Shown here: positions 20,433 to 32,200 of the stretch, one piece after another | Position numbering within the stretch: position 1 is the stretch's first letter | Layout: each line of letters begins with the position of its first letter | Source: Hemileia vastatrix | Taxonomy: Eukaryota > Basidiomycota > Pucciniomycetes > Pucciniales > Zaghouaniaceae | DNA: 64,000 nucleotides | Reading direction: 5' to 3' | NCBI GenBank assembly: GCA_030280995.1 | Contig: JASXTE010000011.1 | Location: 8,398,501-8,462,500, forward strand | Notes under the pieces: generated by a model | Database searches by the model: none | What the model saw: only the letters and a program-made list of their open reading frames with translations | What the model was told of the DNA's origin: nothing | Position numbers and translations under genes: made by a program

Positions 20433-21389
20433 TCATTTCAAATTTTTTTCTTTTAATTTTTCTCGAACCAATCTTTTCATTTTCTCCAAAACTACCCTTA
20501 TGTCCTTCCTGCATTTCTCAAATACCTCCTCCTCTCCTACCGGAACTACCTCTCCAATCTCCAAGAGCTCCTCTGCCACGTTGAAGGAAGCAGCATCAAT
20601 AATAGCGTTGACCTCCCCACATAGTTCTTCCGCGAACCTTACTCGTCGACCTTGACGAGGTTTCTTTGACCACACCTGGTCCAGGGTGTCTTCGGGCTCT
20701 TCAACTACTTCCGTGGCTGGAGGAATTGCCTCAGTTGGTATAACCGGCGCAGGCTCCGCAATCGGCTCTTCAAGGTTATTGGATGTCTAAAACAAAACTC
20801 ATCAGTAACTTCATCCTTGAAATAAAACAATTAAAACTTACCTCGAAGATGGGATCAGGCTCCAGAAATAACCTGGGCGCCACTTCGACTTCTACCTCTC
20901 TCTCTTCCTCATCGTCCTCGATGACCACCCGTCGTTTCTTGGGTGCCCGCCCTGGAACAGGGACTTCATCTTCATCCTCCTCCACCAATTTGTCAACCTC
21001 TTCCTCGACACCTCTCTTCAAACTCGTGGCCTGGGTTACCCAGTTTGAGATCTCGTTGTTCATCTCCTTATCATTTTCCCCCACCGATTGTTCATCTTCA
21101 ATCGAGACATCCCAAATGTCTTCGACCACCTCTTTGGTCTTTGGAACTACCCAAAACTTTGTTTTTGTAAATCGTTTTTCGATTTCCGCGTTCTTCGTCA
21201 ACGCATCGCACGCCACTCGCCGCCAACGGCAAAACTTGCATTTCTGGCGAGGGCCTCGAGTCGCCGTACTTTCGACACAGAAATATTCCATGCTTTCACA
21301 AGCCGTGCAAGTCTGTGAAAACTGTGTGTGATTATTCCCCTATCCACTTTAGGGTGTGGAGGCGTGGGTGTGGGAGTAGGGCAGTTCAT
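20433..21389 (-). CDS. Antisense gene inside E4: zinc-cluster-like, acidic protein of unknown function
   Basis: Transcribed opposite to gag-pol. A 55-nt intron (20841-20787, GTAAGT...GTTTTAG) joins exon 21291-20842 in frame to exon 20786-20433, ending at TAA; from the ATG at 21291 this gives 267 residues. Just upstream, in frame, lie two further cysteines. A 35-nt GT-AG gap (21347-21313) would connect them to an ATG at 21389 (MNCPTPTPTPPHPK). The combined cysteine pattern is C-x2-C-x6-C-x12-C-x2-C-x6-C, the spacing of fungal Zn2Cys6 clusters, with a basic second half (CKFCRWRRVACD). Downstream: an acidic run and PKKRRVV, a possible nuclear signal, and a C-terminal RLVREKLKEK. The frame is intact. 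The start and the first intron are uncertain; homology is unknown to me. Confidence 0.6.
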
Positions 21390-21498
21390 TATAAAATAAA
21401 TAATTAAGAGATGAGGGAAAAAAGTATTAGACAAGGGAAATTAGTGTGGGAAGATGGCTCAAGCTCAATGGAGTTCGCGTTTTTTATACCCGGGCATC

Positions 21499-22254
21499 TG
21501 TCACGCGCCACGTGACACTCGAAGCGAAATTAACTCAATAAATCAATAATATCGAGTCCTAAATCTATACTCAAAGCGCAGAAAGCAATTCTCCATAGCA
21601 ACTGCGATTTTCGTTTGTGTACTGCTATTTAACTGCGCTAGCCTAAACTCTAAATCTAAATTAGTCAATCTCCCAATAGGGTACCTTAGTCCTTTTCAAT
21701 AAGCGACGCACAGCGCTAGGATCATCGAAATAGTATAGTAGTAGTTTTTTTCCATTAAAGTTTTGTTAATTAATTAAAAGGGGCAAATTGAGCATGAACG
21801 GATATTTAGTAGAGAGGGTCTAAGTGTATGTTAGTAATGGTCAATGGAAGGGAGGTCAATGCGAGGAGGAACAAAGGATATAAAAGGAGTTGGGTATTTG
21901 GTTCGATATTCCTTAGAATTAAATTATAAAATCGTATTTACATTAATAGTGGTAAATCCTTAAAAGTTAAATCATTGTTATTGTATCTTTCTTTTACCTT
22001 CTCAAATATTCATTTCTAAATCCTAAATCTTTGATTATTGAGTTTCCAACCCTTCGTGAGATTTTAAGAATTATTATTGCCTTGGAACTAGTTTATAATT
22101 TTTCTCGATCGAGCCTCGAACCTATAGTTATTACTTCGAGTGACCTTCGAATCATTTCCTCGAATCATTCCTCTGTGCTTCGAAGAAGTTTCTAAAATCC
22201 CTCATCTCACTTACAGGAACATCCTCGACCTTGTGCGTAGGTCGTCCGGTGACA
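21499..22254 (+). repeat. E4 3' LTR
   Basis: Pairs with 13844-14618; TATAAAA at 21879-21885. Ends GGTCGTCCGGTGACA and is followed by aagat. Differences from the 5' copy are mostly single transitions, several at CpG, plus the 19-bp deletion. Confidence 0.95.
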
Positions 22255-25200
22255 AAGATACTGTATCTGCCTGTTGCCAGGAGGTAGAGATAGATAAGAT
22301 AAATCTGAAAAGATTGAGTGACCATTTGTCATCTTTTCAACATAAAAATCAATTATCTTTTGCAACTATCAATGAAAGTTTATCTAGTCTTCCAAGAATG
22401 AAAACAAGACTAACAACCATTGAAGAAAAATTGAACTCATTGTTAAATGACCAAAAATATTCTGACATTTCTGTGAAGGAACATATAGGGCAGGATGCTC
22501 AACCAGTACCTGTGGCTAGTTCATCTAAAATAAAAATTGATCCAGAAATACCTGTTGATAACACTGAGTTTCCATCAAAAACTGATGATGTACCAGGATC
22601 TGCAACAGAAGGATTAAACAATAAGATTTCAGCACAATTAGAGAAATTACAGCTTCTTCTTACTCAGAAACAAGCTAGTACTAAGGAGACTCCTTCAAAT
22701 AAAAAGAATTGTCCAAAACTTGACCAGTACCCAACATTTGATGGTGATTCTTCTTCTGATTGGCAACAATTTATTTGCAGAAATGATAATTTAAAAAATT
22801 CTTACAAACTGCCAGATGAGGAAATTGTGTCCAAGTTAATTTCTTTGTTCACTAATGTTGCCCTGATGTGGTATGAATCTGTTCTCCTGGATGGGAATGA
22901 CTACTCATGGGAGGATTGGAAGAAATTAATTAAAGCACAATTTGGTGGCTCCAAGTTCAGAATGGCTCAACAAAGGCAGTATGAGGAAACTAGATATAGC
23001 TCTTCTACTGATAAACCTATTGAGTTTTTAATGAAACTTGTAAAAATCTTAAGGGCAATGGACCCAAATATAGAGTTTGATTTATGGAAGGACAGGATCC
23101 TCTATAAATTACCAATGTCTCTGAGAGACTTGATTGTAGCTAGGAATGAGTTCTCCAAAGAACCCTCTTCTTTCATTAATACTTGCAATGAGATACTTCT
23201 AAACAATAAGTATGATGCAAGAAGATTCATTCCCAGGACCCCTTTGGAGAAACCCTCCACTTACCAACAAAAACCTCTGGAAAAGGTTGGTAAACCTTCT
23301 GCCCCTGTTGCACCAAAGATGTATGCAACAAACACTTGCTTCATGTGCAACAAGCCTTGGCAGAAAGGCCATGTTTGTGACAAGAAGATAAATCTTGTAG
23401 AACAAACAGAGGAGCATGCTGATGACACAGTGGCACTGGATGATACATCAAGTGATTGTGCCAACAATATTTCATATGAATCTCAACAAGAAATCTTGAT
23501 GCTGGAAGAAGATATTCATTATTTAAATACTATTGATATTGATAATAATGCTTTGTCTACAGTTGAGGATGCTGAGATCATAAAGAACATTGAGGATAAC
23601 TCAATTGTTATTTCCCCTCTTAAGGCACCAGTCTTGATCAATGGAACCAGCATTGAAGTTGTTCTGGATTCTGGAGCTGGAGGAAGTGTAGTATCTGAAA
23701 GAGCAATTGCTTCAGTAGATCAAGACTATAAATCTAAACTGTTGCCTATCATTTCTGAAAATTGGAGAAGGTATGGCTCTGTTTTGTCCCCCATTGGTAA
23801 ATACAAAGCCACAGTGTTTTTTAAATATAACCATGGTTTTGTAAGAGCTATTTGTGATTTTGTTGTCATGAAAAATGATAACTTGAGCAATTGGTTTATT
23901 GTAGGAAATGATATTTTAACCAAGTATGGCATAAAATTGGATCCTTCAAACCAATGTTTCACATTGGGGATGAATGGGAAGAGAAAATTTAAAATTTCCT
24001 CCCCTAAAAAATTATTAAAACCAGAATTGAAGACATGTAATTCTGTGGTTCAATATAAAGGAAGATCTACAAAGGAAATGCATGCCCTTATGTCTGAAAT
24101 TGACAATGCTTCTTTTGGAGAACAACTTTCTGGTGAGGATAAAGATTCCATCATTAACTTGATAAAATCTTTTCCTATGGCCTTTGCTCATGGGTCACAT
24201 GAACTGGGATTAGTTAAAGAGGAAATGAAACTTTCATTATCTTGCCCATTAACTGATATACCACCTAGTTTAAAGAAGAAGCCTTATCCTGCTTCTCCCA
24301 CAAAGAGAAAAGATATTGAAGATAATATCTCTACCCTTTTAAAAATGAATATTATTGAAAAGGTAGTTGAAACACCTAAATATTGTGTTATCTCACCTGT
24401 CCTAATTTCTTATGAGAAAGATAAAGCCAGGTTATGTGGTGATTATAGAGCACTAAATACTTATACTGTTGATGATATCTATCCTTTACCTAGAATCAGC
24501 TCTATACATGCTACTTTACAGGGTGCTAAATATATCAGCTGTTTGGATGGTAATAAGGGATATCACCAGGTACCTGTTGAGAAAAATTCTCAGAACTTTC
24601 TGATGATTGCCACTCATATGGGTATTTATAAGTATATTAGGATGCCATTTGGCCCTAAAAATGCCCCTTCAGTTTTCCAAAAAGTAATGGATAACACATT
24701 CCATCAAGAGATAATTGAAGGTTGGCTGATGGTTTATATTGATGATATCATTATATTCTCAAAAATATTTGAGGACCATCTCAAACACCTGTGTAAAGTA
24801 TTCCATAAAATGGATGAAATAAATATGACACTTGCTTTGAAGAAATGTAAATTTGGTTTCCATTCTTTAAAAGTTCTTGGTCATGTTGTTTCAGGCTTAC
24901 AGATATGTGTTGACCAGAACAAAGTGGCAGCCATACAACAGGTGAAAGCTCCTACAACAGTGAGAGAGCTCCAAAGTTTTTTAGGAATGTGTGGATACTA
25001 TAGACAGTATATTAAAAATTACCAAGTCATAGCTTTACCCCTTACCCAATTAACTAGATAGGATGTTGCTTTTGTCTGGAATAGTGAAAGACAAAGAGCC
25101 TTTGACACTATGAAACACTGTTTGATGTCAGAACCAATTCTTGCTTTACCTGACTTTGATCAACCATTTGTTTTGTACACTGATGCCAGTTTCATTGGTC

Positions 25201-27176
25201 TTGGTGCTGCCCTCCATCAAAAACAAGTGATAAATGATAAAGTTTCAGAAGTAGTAATTTGTTATATTTCAAGAACCTTGAGAAATAGTGAATTGAAATA
25301 TGGTGCTACTCAATAAGAGTGTTTAGCTGTAGTATGGGCTCTAGAAAAGCTTCATTATTACCTAAATGACCAGAAATTTGAACTTGTCACTGACTGCAGT
25401 GCAGTTAAATCCCTTTTAAACTTGAAAACACCTAACAGACATATGTTCAGATGGCAGCTGGCTGTTCAAGAGTACAGAGGGAGAATGACAATTATTCATA
25501 GGGCTGGTATTGTTCACTCAAATGTGGATATGTTATCAAGGTTACCTTTACCAAATAATGACTCTAATCCTGCTTATGATCCTGAGGATGAAATTATTTA
25601 TATTCATGGGATATATGTGGTTGATATGGAGGAAGAGCTATTACAGCTTATTCTGGAATAATATGATAAGGACACTGACTTGAAAAAGTTATGCACCATA
25701 TTAAATGATCCAAAGAATGCTTCTATACAAGCATTAATTAAAACCCTTCCACCAGAGTACCAAAAAGGTTTGGAAAAAGGAAAATTTTCAATTGATGAAG
25801 GATATCTATATTATAGAAGAAAGTTGAGTAATGTTATTGTTATTCCTCCTTCTATGAAAGAAATCATCTTGAAAATTTGTCATGATGACATATTAGCTGG
25901 ACATTTTGATCTTGACAAAACAATGATCAGAATTAAGAACACTGCTTGGTGGGCTAATATGTCTGAGGACACAAAATTATATGTTGAATCCTGTGATTCA
26001 TGCCAAAAATCAAAAAGATTAACTGGTAAAAGAGCAGGATTAATGCAACATATTGAAACTCCTGATGCTCCATGGCAAATAATAAACATGGATTTTGTAA
26101 CAGGATTACCTATTGCTGGTAAAGACAGTTATAACTCTTGTTGGGTTATTGTGGACAGATTCACAAAAATGTGTAAATTTATCCCTACCCACAAGGATGT
26201 TTCCACTAAAAAATTAGCTTTCTTATGGTGGTCTCATAAGTTTAATACTGCTGGTTTTCCTAAAGCCATAATCTCTGACAGAGACCCTAAATTTACTTCT
26301 GAATTTTGGATGTCTCTGATGGATGTTTGTGGTTGTGATCTGAAACTTTCTACTGCCCATCACCCTCAGACTGATGGTTTAGCTGAAAGAATGATTCAGA
26401 CTTTAGAGGACATGATAAGAAGATATTGTGCCTTTGGCCTTGAGTATAAAGATAATGACAGATTCTCTCATGATTGGGTTACCTTACTTCCTGGGTTAGA
26501 ATTTGCTTATAATAGCACTGTTCATTCTGTTACTCAAAGAAAGCCTTTTGAGCTCTGGCTTGAATATGTTCCTAATACTCACCCCCAAATTCTCAATAAC
26601 AAAATACCTAAATTGGATATACATCCTGGTGTAAAATCTTTTCTTCAAATGCAACAACTATGTATAAATCATGCTCAAAAATGTATTGAAAAATCATTTG
26701 AATATGAGAAAAAAAGATGGGACAAATCCCATAAAGAATACACTTTTAAAAAGGGTGATGAAGTGTTGATTTCTACAGTCCACTTCAACTTAAAAGGCAA
26801 TAACAAATTAAAAGATCCATTTGTTGGTCCTTTTGTTGTCAGAAGAATGATTGGAGATAATGCAGTTGAAGTTATTCTGTATTACCCATATGACAGAAAA
26901 CATCCTGTTTTTCCAATATCTCTTTTGAAACCTTACACATCCAATAGTGATTTATTTCCAAAAAGGAGGGGTAGACCAAATAAAACCCCAAATAAAATCA
27001 CTGAGACAGCGGAAATTGAAAAAATATTAAATGACAGAATAGTCACTGCTGAGAAAGGTACAGAATACTTATTGAGATTCAAGAATAAATCATCTGAATA
27101 TGATTCTTGGATACCTGGGAAGGAGATATCTAATCTTCCTACTCTACTAAAAAAGTATAAAAAGAAAAAATCATAG
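22255..27176 (+). pseudogene. E3 gag-pol, 3' part: capsid to chromodomain-like C-terminus
   Basis: Continues the 12737 frame after E4. Order: coiled coil, capsid (KLDQYPTFDGDSSSDWQQF, FGGSKFRMAQQRQYEETRY), zinc knuckle CFMCNKPWQKGHVC, protease (VVLDSGAGGSVVS, about 23660), reverse transcriptase (LCGDYRALNTYT, LDGNKGYHQVP, MPFGPKNAPSVFQK, MVYIDDIIIFSK with YIDD intact), RNase H (LYTDASFIGLGAA), integrase (HDDILAGHFD...CDSCQKSK, NMDFVTGLP, ISDRDPKFTSEFW, HHPQTDGLAERMIQTLED). The C-terminus, IEKILNDRIVTAEKGTEYLL then SWIPGKEI, is chromodomain-like. Stops TAG 25059-25061, TAA 25314-25316 and TAA 25659-25661 break it. E2 has K, L and S codons at these places. The frame is otherwise intact, so few mutations separate it from activity. 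Confidence 0.93.
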
Positions 27177-27197
27177 CATTTTTTTATTGTTTTTTTA

Positions 27198-27208
27198 GAG
27201 TGAGGGAG
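27198..27208 (+). other. E3 polypurine tract
   Basis: GAGTGAGGGAG directly before the 3' LTR, primer for plus-strand DNA synthesis. The same tract stands before the E2 3' LTR (reverse complement at 29245-29255). Confidence 0.8.
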
Positions 27209-28033
27209 TGTCAGCCAGGCTACTAGACTTACCCAGTGAAATAATTAATAAATTACTGGATGAAGCCGCACCTTATCATTTTTAATTATTATTTAATTAT
27301 AATTTAGTTACATTAAAATTATTTATAATAAATTAACTAATTACAGAATGTTAAAATTAAAAAATTAATTAATTAAATAAATAATTAAACTAAAAATATA
27401 ATTTTGTCCCTTATATTTTTCTCTAACACCGTGCTCATTTGACAGGTTGGGAAAAAATAAAATTTTATATTTAAAAATAAATATAAAGATAAAATAAGAT
27501 TTAAATATTCAAATAATATTAAACATATACAAAAAGATCAAATTTCTTATTTAGGATTGACTTTTACAGTACATATTAAATATATTGATGTATTTCTGAC
27601 ATATTCTGTAAATACATCTTTTTGACGCCTTCTTTTTAGAATAACTTTATTATTTGAAATACTCTTTCTGGAATGTTCTTTTCTCTCTCTCTTCCTACTG
27701 TTTTTAGAATTTGATTGCCGTGCTTTGTCTCTCCTTTGCCTATAAAAGGCCTCTCTTTTTGTTGTCTTTTATTCATTCTTTTTACCAACTCATTTATTAC
27801 TACAACTACACAGTTAAAACTTATTTATTATATTTTATATCTTTAGTATTTACACCATACGTAATTCTAATTCTATAACTTATATAAATTATTAAAATCT
27901 CCCTCTTATTTTGAGTAAAATAAATCATACTTGATTGAGAAAATACGTACCTAATTATTGAGAGTTAAAAAAATCCTTAAAATCTTCATATAACACTGTA
28001 CCAAAGCTTCTAGACCAAAAGTGAACCTTGACA
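27209..28033 (+). repeat. E3 3' LTR
   Basis: 825 bp, TGTCAGCC...CTTGACA, TATAAAA at 27741-27747, followed by the target duplication ggtaa. Nearly identical to 10767-11592. Confidence 0.95.
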
Positions 28034-29244
28034 GGTAATATAAAAAGGGAATGAAATAAAATAATAAAATAGTATAATTATTTTAAAGGAGAGGCAACAA
28101 GTAGAATTTATGGCCTTTATATGACAGTGAGGTTTAATAAATTTTAATATAAGTATTTGATCAGTAGTTATTTTCAATGCACGGAAGACACTTGTTATTA
28201 TTGATAGACTTAAGGCAACCTTGAATTAATTATTTACTTTTTAAATTAGATTACTAATGCTAAAAAATATAATAACCGTAATAAAGTGATATTGAGTTGA
28301 GTGTAAAGTAAGTGATAGAGCTACAGGGGGTTCCCCAAGGCCCTTATATAGGCAAGGGGCCCTCTGAAGCGCCACAAAAAATTATATTCTATAAAAAATA
28401 AAATAAGAAATTATTAATAATTAAAATTAAGTGTACCAAAGCTGTAAGGGGGAAAATATAAAACAATTAATTAAAAAATAAGTAAGAGTCCAAAAAATCC
28501 ACCAATTCAACCCCAAAAAAATCTTTAAAATAAGTGAGTAATTAAATAAGATTGAAACACTTGAAGTATTAACTAATTCAATTTATAAAATGTTTGATAA
28601 TAGCCAATTTTAAGTTAAACATAAAAATTAAACTATTTTAATATAATACTTAGTGTAATTAATTAATTAAGTCTGAAACATAAGATATTAATTAATATAA
28701 CCCATTTTATTAGTGTAAGAATTAAATTAAGTTAAAACAATTTATTAATTTAATATTATTACTAATATTTAGAATGAAACATTATTAATTAATTAAAAAA
28801 ATGTTTTAACTAATTTAATACCTTAATGACATAATTATGAGTCAAAAAAGCGCTCAATATTCATAATTTGTATGATATAAAAGTTTTATTTAATACCTTA
28901 ATTTTATTTATTTATTTAATTTTATTATAAGTTAATATTTTGAATTTTTAACTATAATATATTTAATAAATTAATTAATAATTTATAAGTATTAAATACA
29001 TGAAAAGTGTGCCAAGATTTTATAGAATAAAAAGTGTTTTATGAGTTTTAATTGTATCTCTAATTTATTTAATAATAAATTTAATATAACCCTTATTTTA
29101 GTTATATTATAATACAATTGTTATATAATTTATTATGCAATATAATATTAATTTATATACATAAAATGCATAATTTTTTGCCCTCATTAAGCTCCAATAG
29201 ATTAACATAAAATTTACTGGGCTCCTGGTATAGCCTGGCTGACA
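28034..29244 (-). repeat. E2 3' LTR, main part
   Basis: Matches 36170-37377 with few differences. In element orientation it starts TGTCAGCCAGGCTATACCAG at 29244 and has a TATATAAGG box near 28350. It is interrupted at its distal end by E3. Confidence 0.92.
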
Positions 29245-29277
29245 CTCCCTCACTCTAAAAAAAACAATAAAAAAATG

Positions 29278-32200
29278 CTAAGATTTTTTCTTTTTGTACT
29301 TCTTTAACAGAGTAGGAAGATTTGAAATCTCCTTGCCAGGTATCCATGCATCATCTTCAGATGATTTATTCTTATATCTCAATATATACTCAGTACCTCT
29401 TTCAGAAGTGATAATTCTATCATTGAGAATTTTATCAATTTCTGCAGTTTCTGTGACTTCCTCAAGGTTTTTCTTAGGTCTTCCCCTTCTTTTGGGAAAT
29501 AAGTCATTGTTGGAAGTATAATTCTTAAGCAAGGAAATGGGAAAAACAGGATGTTTCCTATCATATGGAGAATACAATACAACTTTTACTGCATTATCTC
29601 CAACCATTCTTTTAACAACAAATAGTCCTACAAAAGGATCTTTTAATTTGTTGTTAACTTGTAGATTGAAATGGACAGTAGAAATAAAAACTTCATCACC
29701 CTTGTTAAATGTGTATTTTTTATGCTATTTATCCAATCTCTTCTTTTCTTATTAAAATGCTTTATCAATACAGCTTTGGGCATTTTTTCTGTATAGCTGT
29801 TGCATTTGCATAAAAGATTTTACACCAGGGTGTATTTCCAACTTAGGTAATTTATTATTGAGAATCTGAGCAGGAGTATTTGGGACATAACCTAACCAAA
29901 GCTCAAAAGGCTTATTCTCAGTGACAGAATGAACAGTGCTATTATATGCAAATTCAAGACCAGACATTATAGTGACCCAGTCATGAGTAAATCTGTCATT
30001 GTCTTTATATTATAATACAAAGGCACAATACCTTGTAATCATATCTTCCAGATTTTGAATCATTCTTTCAGCTAGACCATCAGTCTGAGGATGGTGAGCT
30101 GTAGACAACTTTAACTCACAGCCACAAATATCCATTAAAGAGGTCCAAAACTCAGAAGTAAATTCTGGATCTCTATCAGAGATAATGGCTTTTGGAAATC
30201 CAATAATATTAAACATGTAAGTCCACCATAAGAAAGCTAATTAATTTGTGGATACATCTTTGTGGGTGGGAATAAACTTGCACATTTTTGTGAATCTATC
30301 CACTATTACCCAAAAAAAGTTATAACTGTCTTTACCTGCAACAGGAAGACAAGTGACGAAATCCATGTTAATTATTTGCCAAGAAGTATCAGGTGCTTCA
30401 ATATGTTGTAATCAACCTTCTCTTTTACCTTTCAACCTTTTAGATTTCTGGAAGGAATCACAAGATTCAACATATAATTTTGTATCTTCAGACATATTAG
30501 CCCACCAAGCAGTGTTTTTGATTCTAATTAATGTATTTTCAAGATTAAAATGACCAGCTAATATGTCATCATGACAAAGTTTGAGGATAGTTTCTTTCAT
30601 AGAAGGAGGAATTAAAATTACATTAGTAAGCGTTCTTCTATAATATATATAACCATCTTCAATAGAAAACTTTCCTTTAATCAAAGCATTTTGATACTTT
30701 TCAGGAAGAGTTTTAATCAATGCCTGAACTGAAGAATTCTTAGGATCATTTAAGATAGTAACTAATTTATTTAAATCAGAATCATTATCATATGAATCCA
30801 GAATTAATTGTAATAACTCTTCTTCCATATCAACTATAAATATACCATGGATATGAACAGTGTCATCTTCAGGTAAATAATCAGGATTGGAGTCATTATT
30901 TGGCAGAGGCAATCTTAACAGCATATCAACATTGGAGTGAAAATTTCCAGCCCTATGGATAATTGTCATTCTTTCTCTGTATTCTTGAGCAGCAAGTTGC
31001 CACCTGAACATATGTCTATTAGGTGTTTTCAGGTTTAAGAGGGACTTCACAGCACTACAGTCATTTACCAATTCAAACTTTTGGTCATCTAGGTAGTAAT
31101 GAGGCTTTTCAAGAGCCCAAACAACTGCTAAGAACTCTAATTGAGTGGCACCATATTTCAATTCACTATTTCTCAAGGTTCTTGAAATATAACAAATTAA
31201 AACCTCTGAGGATTTATCATTAATAATTTGTTTCTGGTGAAAGGAAGCACCCAGACCAACAAAGCTAGCATCTGTATACAGGAAAAAAGGTTTGTTGAAA
31301 TCTGGAAGAGCTAAGATAGGAGCTGTCATTAAACAACATTTCAATGCATCAAAAGCTTTTTGAAAGTCAATATTCCAGATGAATGCCACATCTTTCCTAG
31401 TTAGTTTGGTAAGAGGCAAAGCTATGACCTGATAATTTTTAATATATTGTCTATAATAGCCACACATACCAAAAAAACTTTGGATTTCTCTTACAGAAGT
31501 TGGTGCCTTTACATTTGGAATTGCTGCAACTTTGTTGTGGTCTACACAAATTTGTATGCCTTACACAGCATGGCCAAGGACTTTTAAATATTGAAAGCCA
31601 AATGTACACTTTTTTAAGGACAAGGTCATATTGATTTCATCCCTTCTTTGAAAAACTCTATTTAAATGAATCATATGTTCATCAAAAGTTTTAGAAAAAA
31701 AATATGATATCATCAATATACACCATAAGCCATCCTTCAATTATTTCCTGATGGAAAGTGTTATCCATGACTTTTTGGAAGACTGAAGGTGCATTTTTAG
31801 GGCCAAATGGCATTCTAACATACTTATATATTCCCATATGAGTAGCAATAAGAAAATTTGTTTGAGAATTTTTCTCAACTGGAACTTGATGATACCCTTT
31901 ATTACCATTCAGAAAACTAATAAATTTTGCGCCTTGCAAGGTAGAATGTATTGAATTGAATCTGGTTAAAGGATAAATATTATCAATAGTATAAGTGTTT
32001 AATGCTCTGTAATCTCCACATAATCTAGCCTTATCCTTTTCATAAGAAATCAAGACTGGGGAGATGACACAATATTTGGGGGTGACATTCACTTTCTCAA
32101 TGATATTCATTTTTAATAATGTGGCAATATTATCTTCAATATCTTTTATTTTTGTTGGAGAAGCAGGATATAGTTTTTTCTTAAGACTAGGAGGAATATC

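Larger units (their letters stand above)
13844..22254 (+). mobile_element. E4: chromovirus (Ty3/gypsy) with -1 frameshift site and antisense gene
   Basis: LTRs 13844-14618 (775 bp) and 21499-22254 (756 bp), TGTCA...TGACA ends, perfect 5-bp target duplication aagat (13839-13843, 22255-22259). Order: gag, protease, reverse transcriptase, RNase H, integrase, chromodomain, then a 2-kb noncoding and antisense segment. It is visibly richer in CpG (many TCGA) than its neighbours. One frameshift in gag, one in pol, and three TGA stops disable it. No clear polypurine tract is seen before the 3' LTR. It is the innermost and therefore the last insertion of the nest. Confidence 0.95.
10767..28033 (+). 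mobile_element. E3: near-complete Ty3/gypsy element with single-frame Gag-Pol, carrying E4 in gag
   Basis: LTRs 10767-11592 (826 bp) and 27209-28033 (825 bp) are nearly identical, and the target duplication ggtaa is perfect (10762-10766, 28034-28038). Internal order: primer-binding region, leader with candidate intron, gag-pol, polypurine tract. E4 interrupts gag between 13843 and 22255. Without E4 the element would be about 8.9 kb. Gag-Pol is one frame of about 2,007 residues with four internal stops and no frameshift, so this is one of the youngest copies here. It inserted into the LTR of E2, a related family with the same LTR start TGTCAGCCAGGCTA. Confidence 0.95.

Noticed and set aside
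22140..22254. Coding sequence upstream of 22255 as part of E3 gag-pol
   Set aside because: This part is the end of the E4 3' LTR, which happens to be open in the E3 frame.
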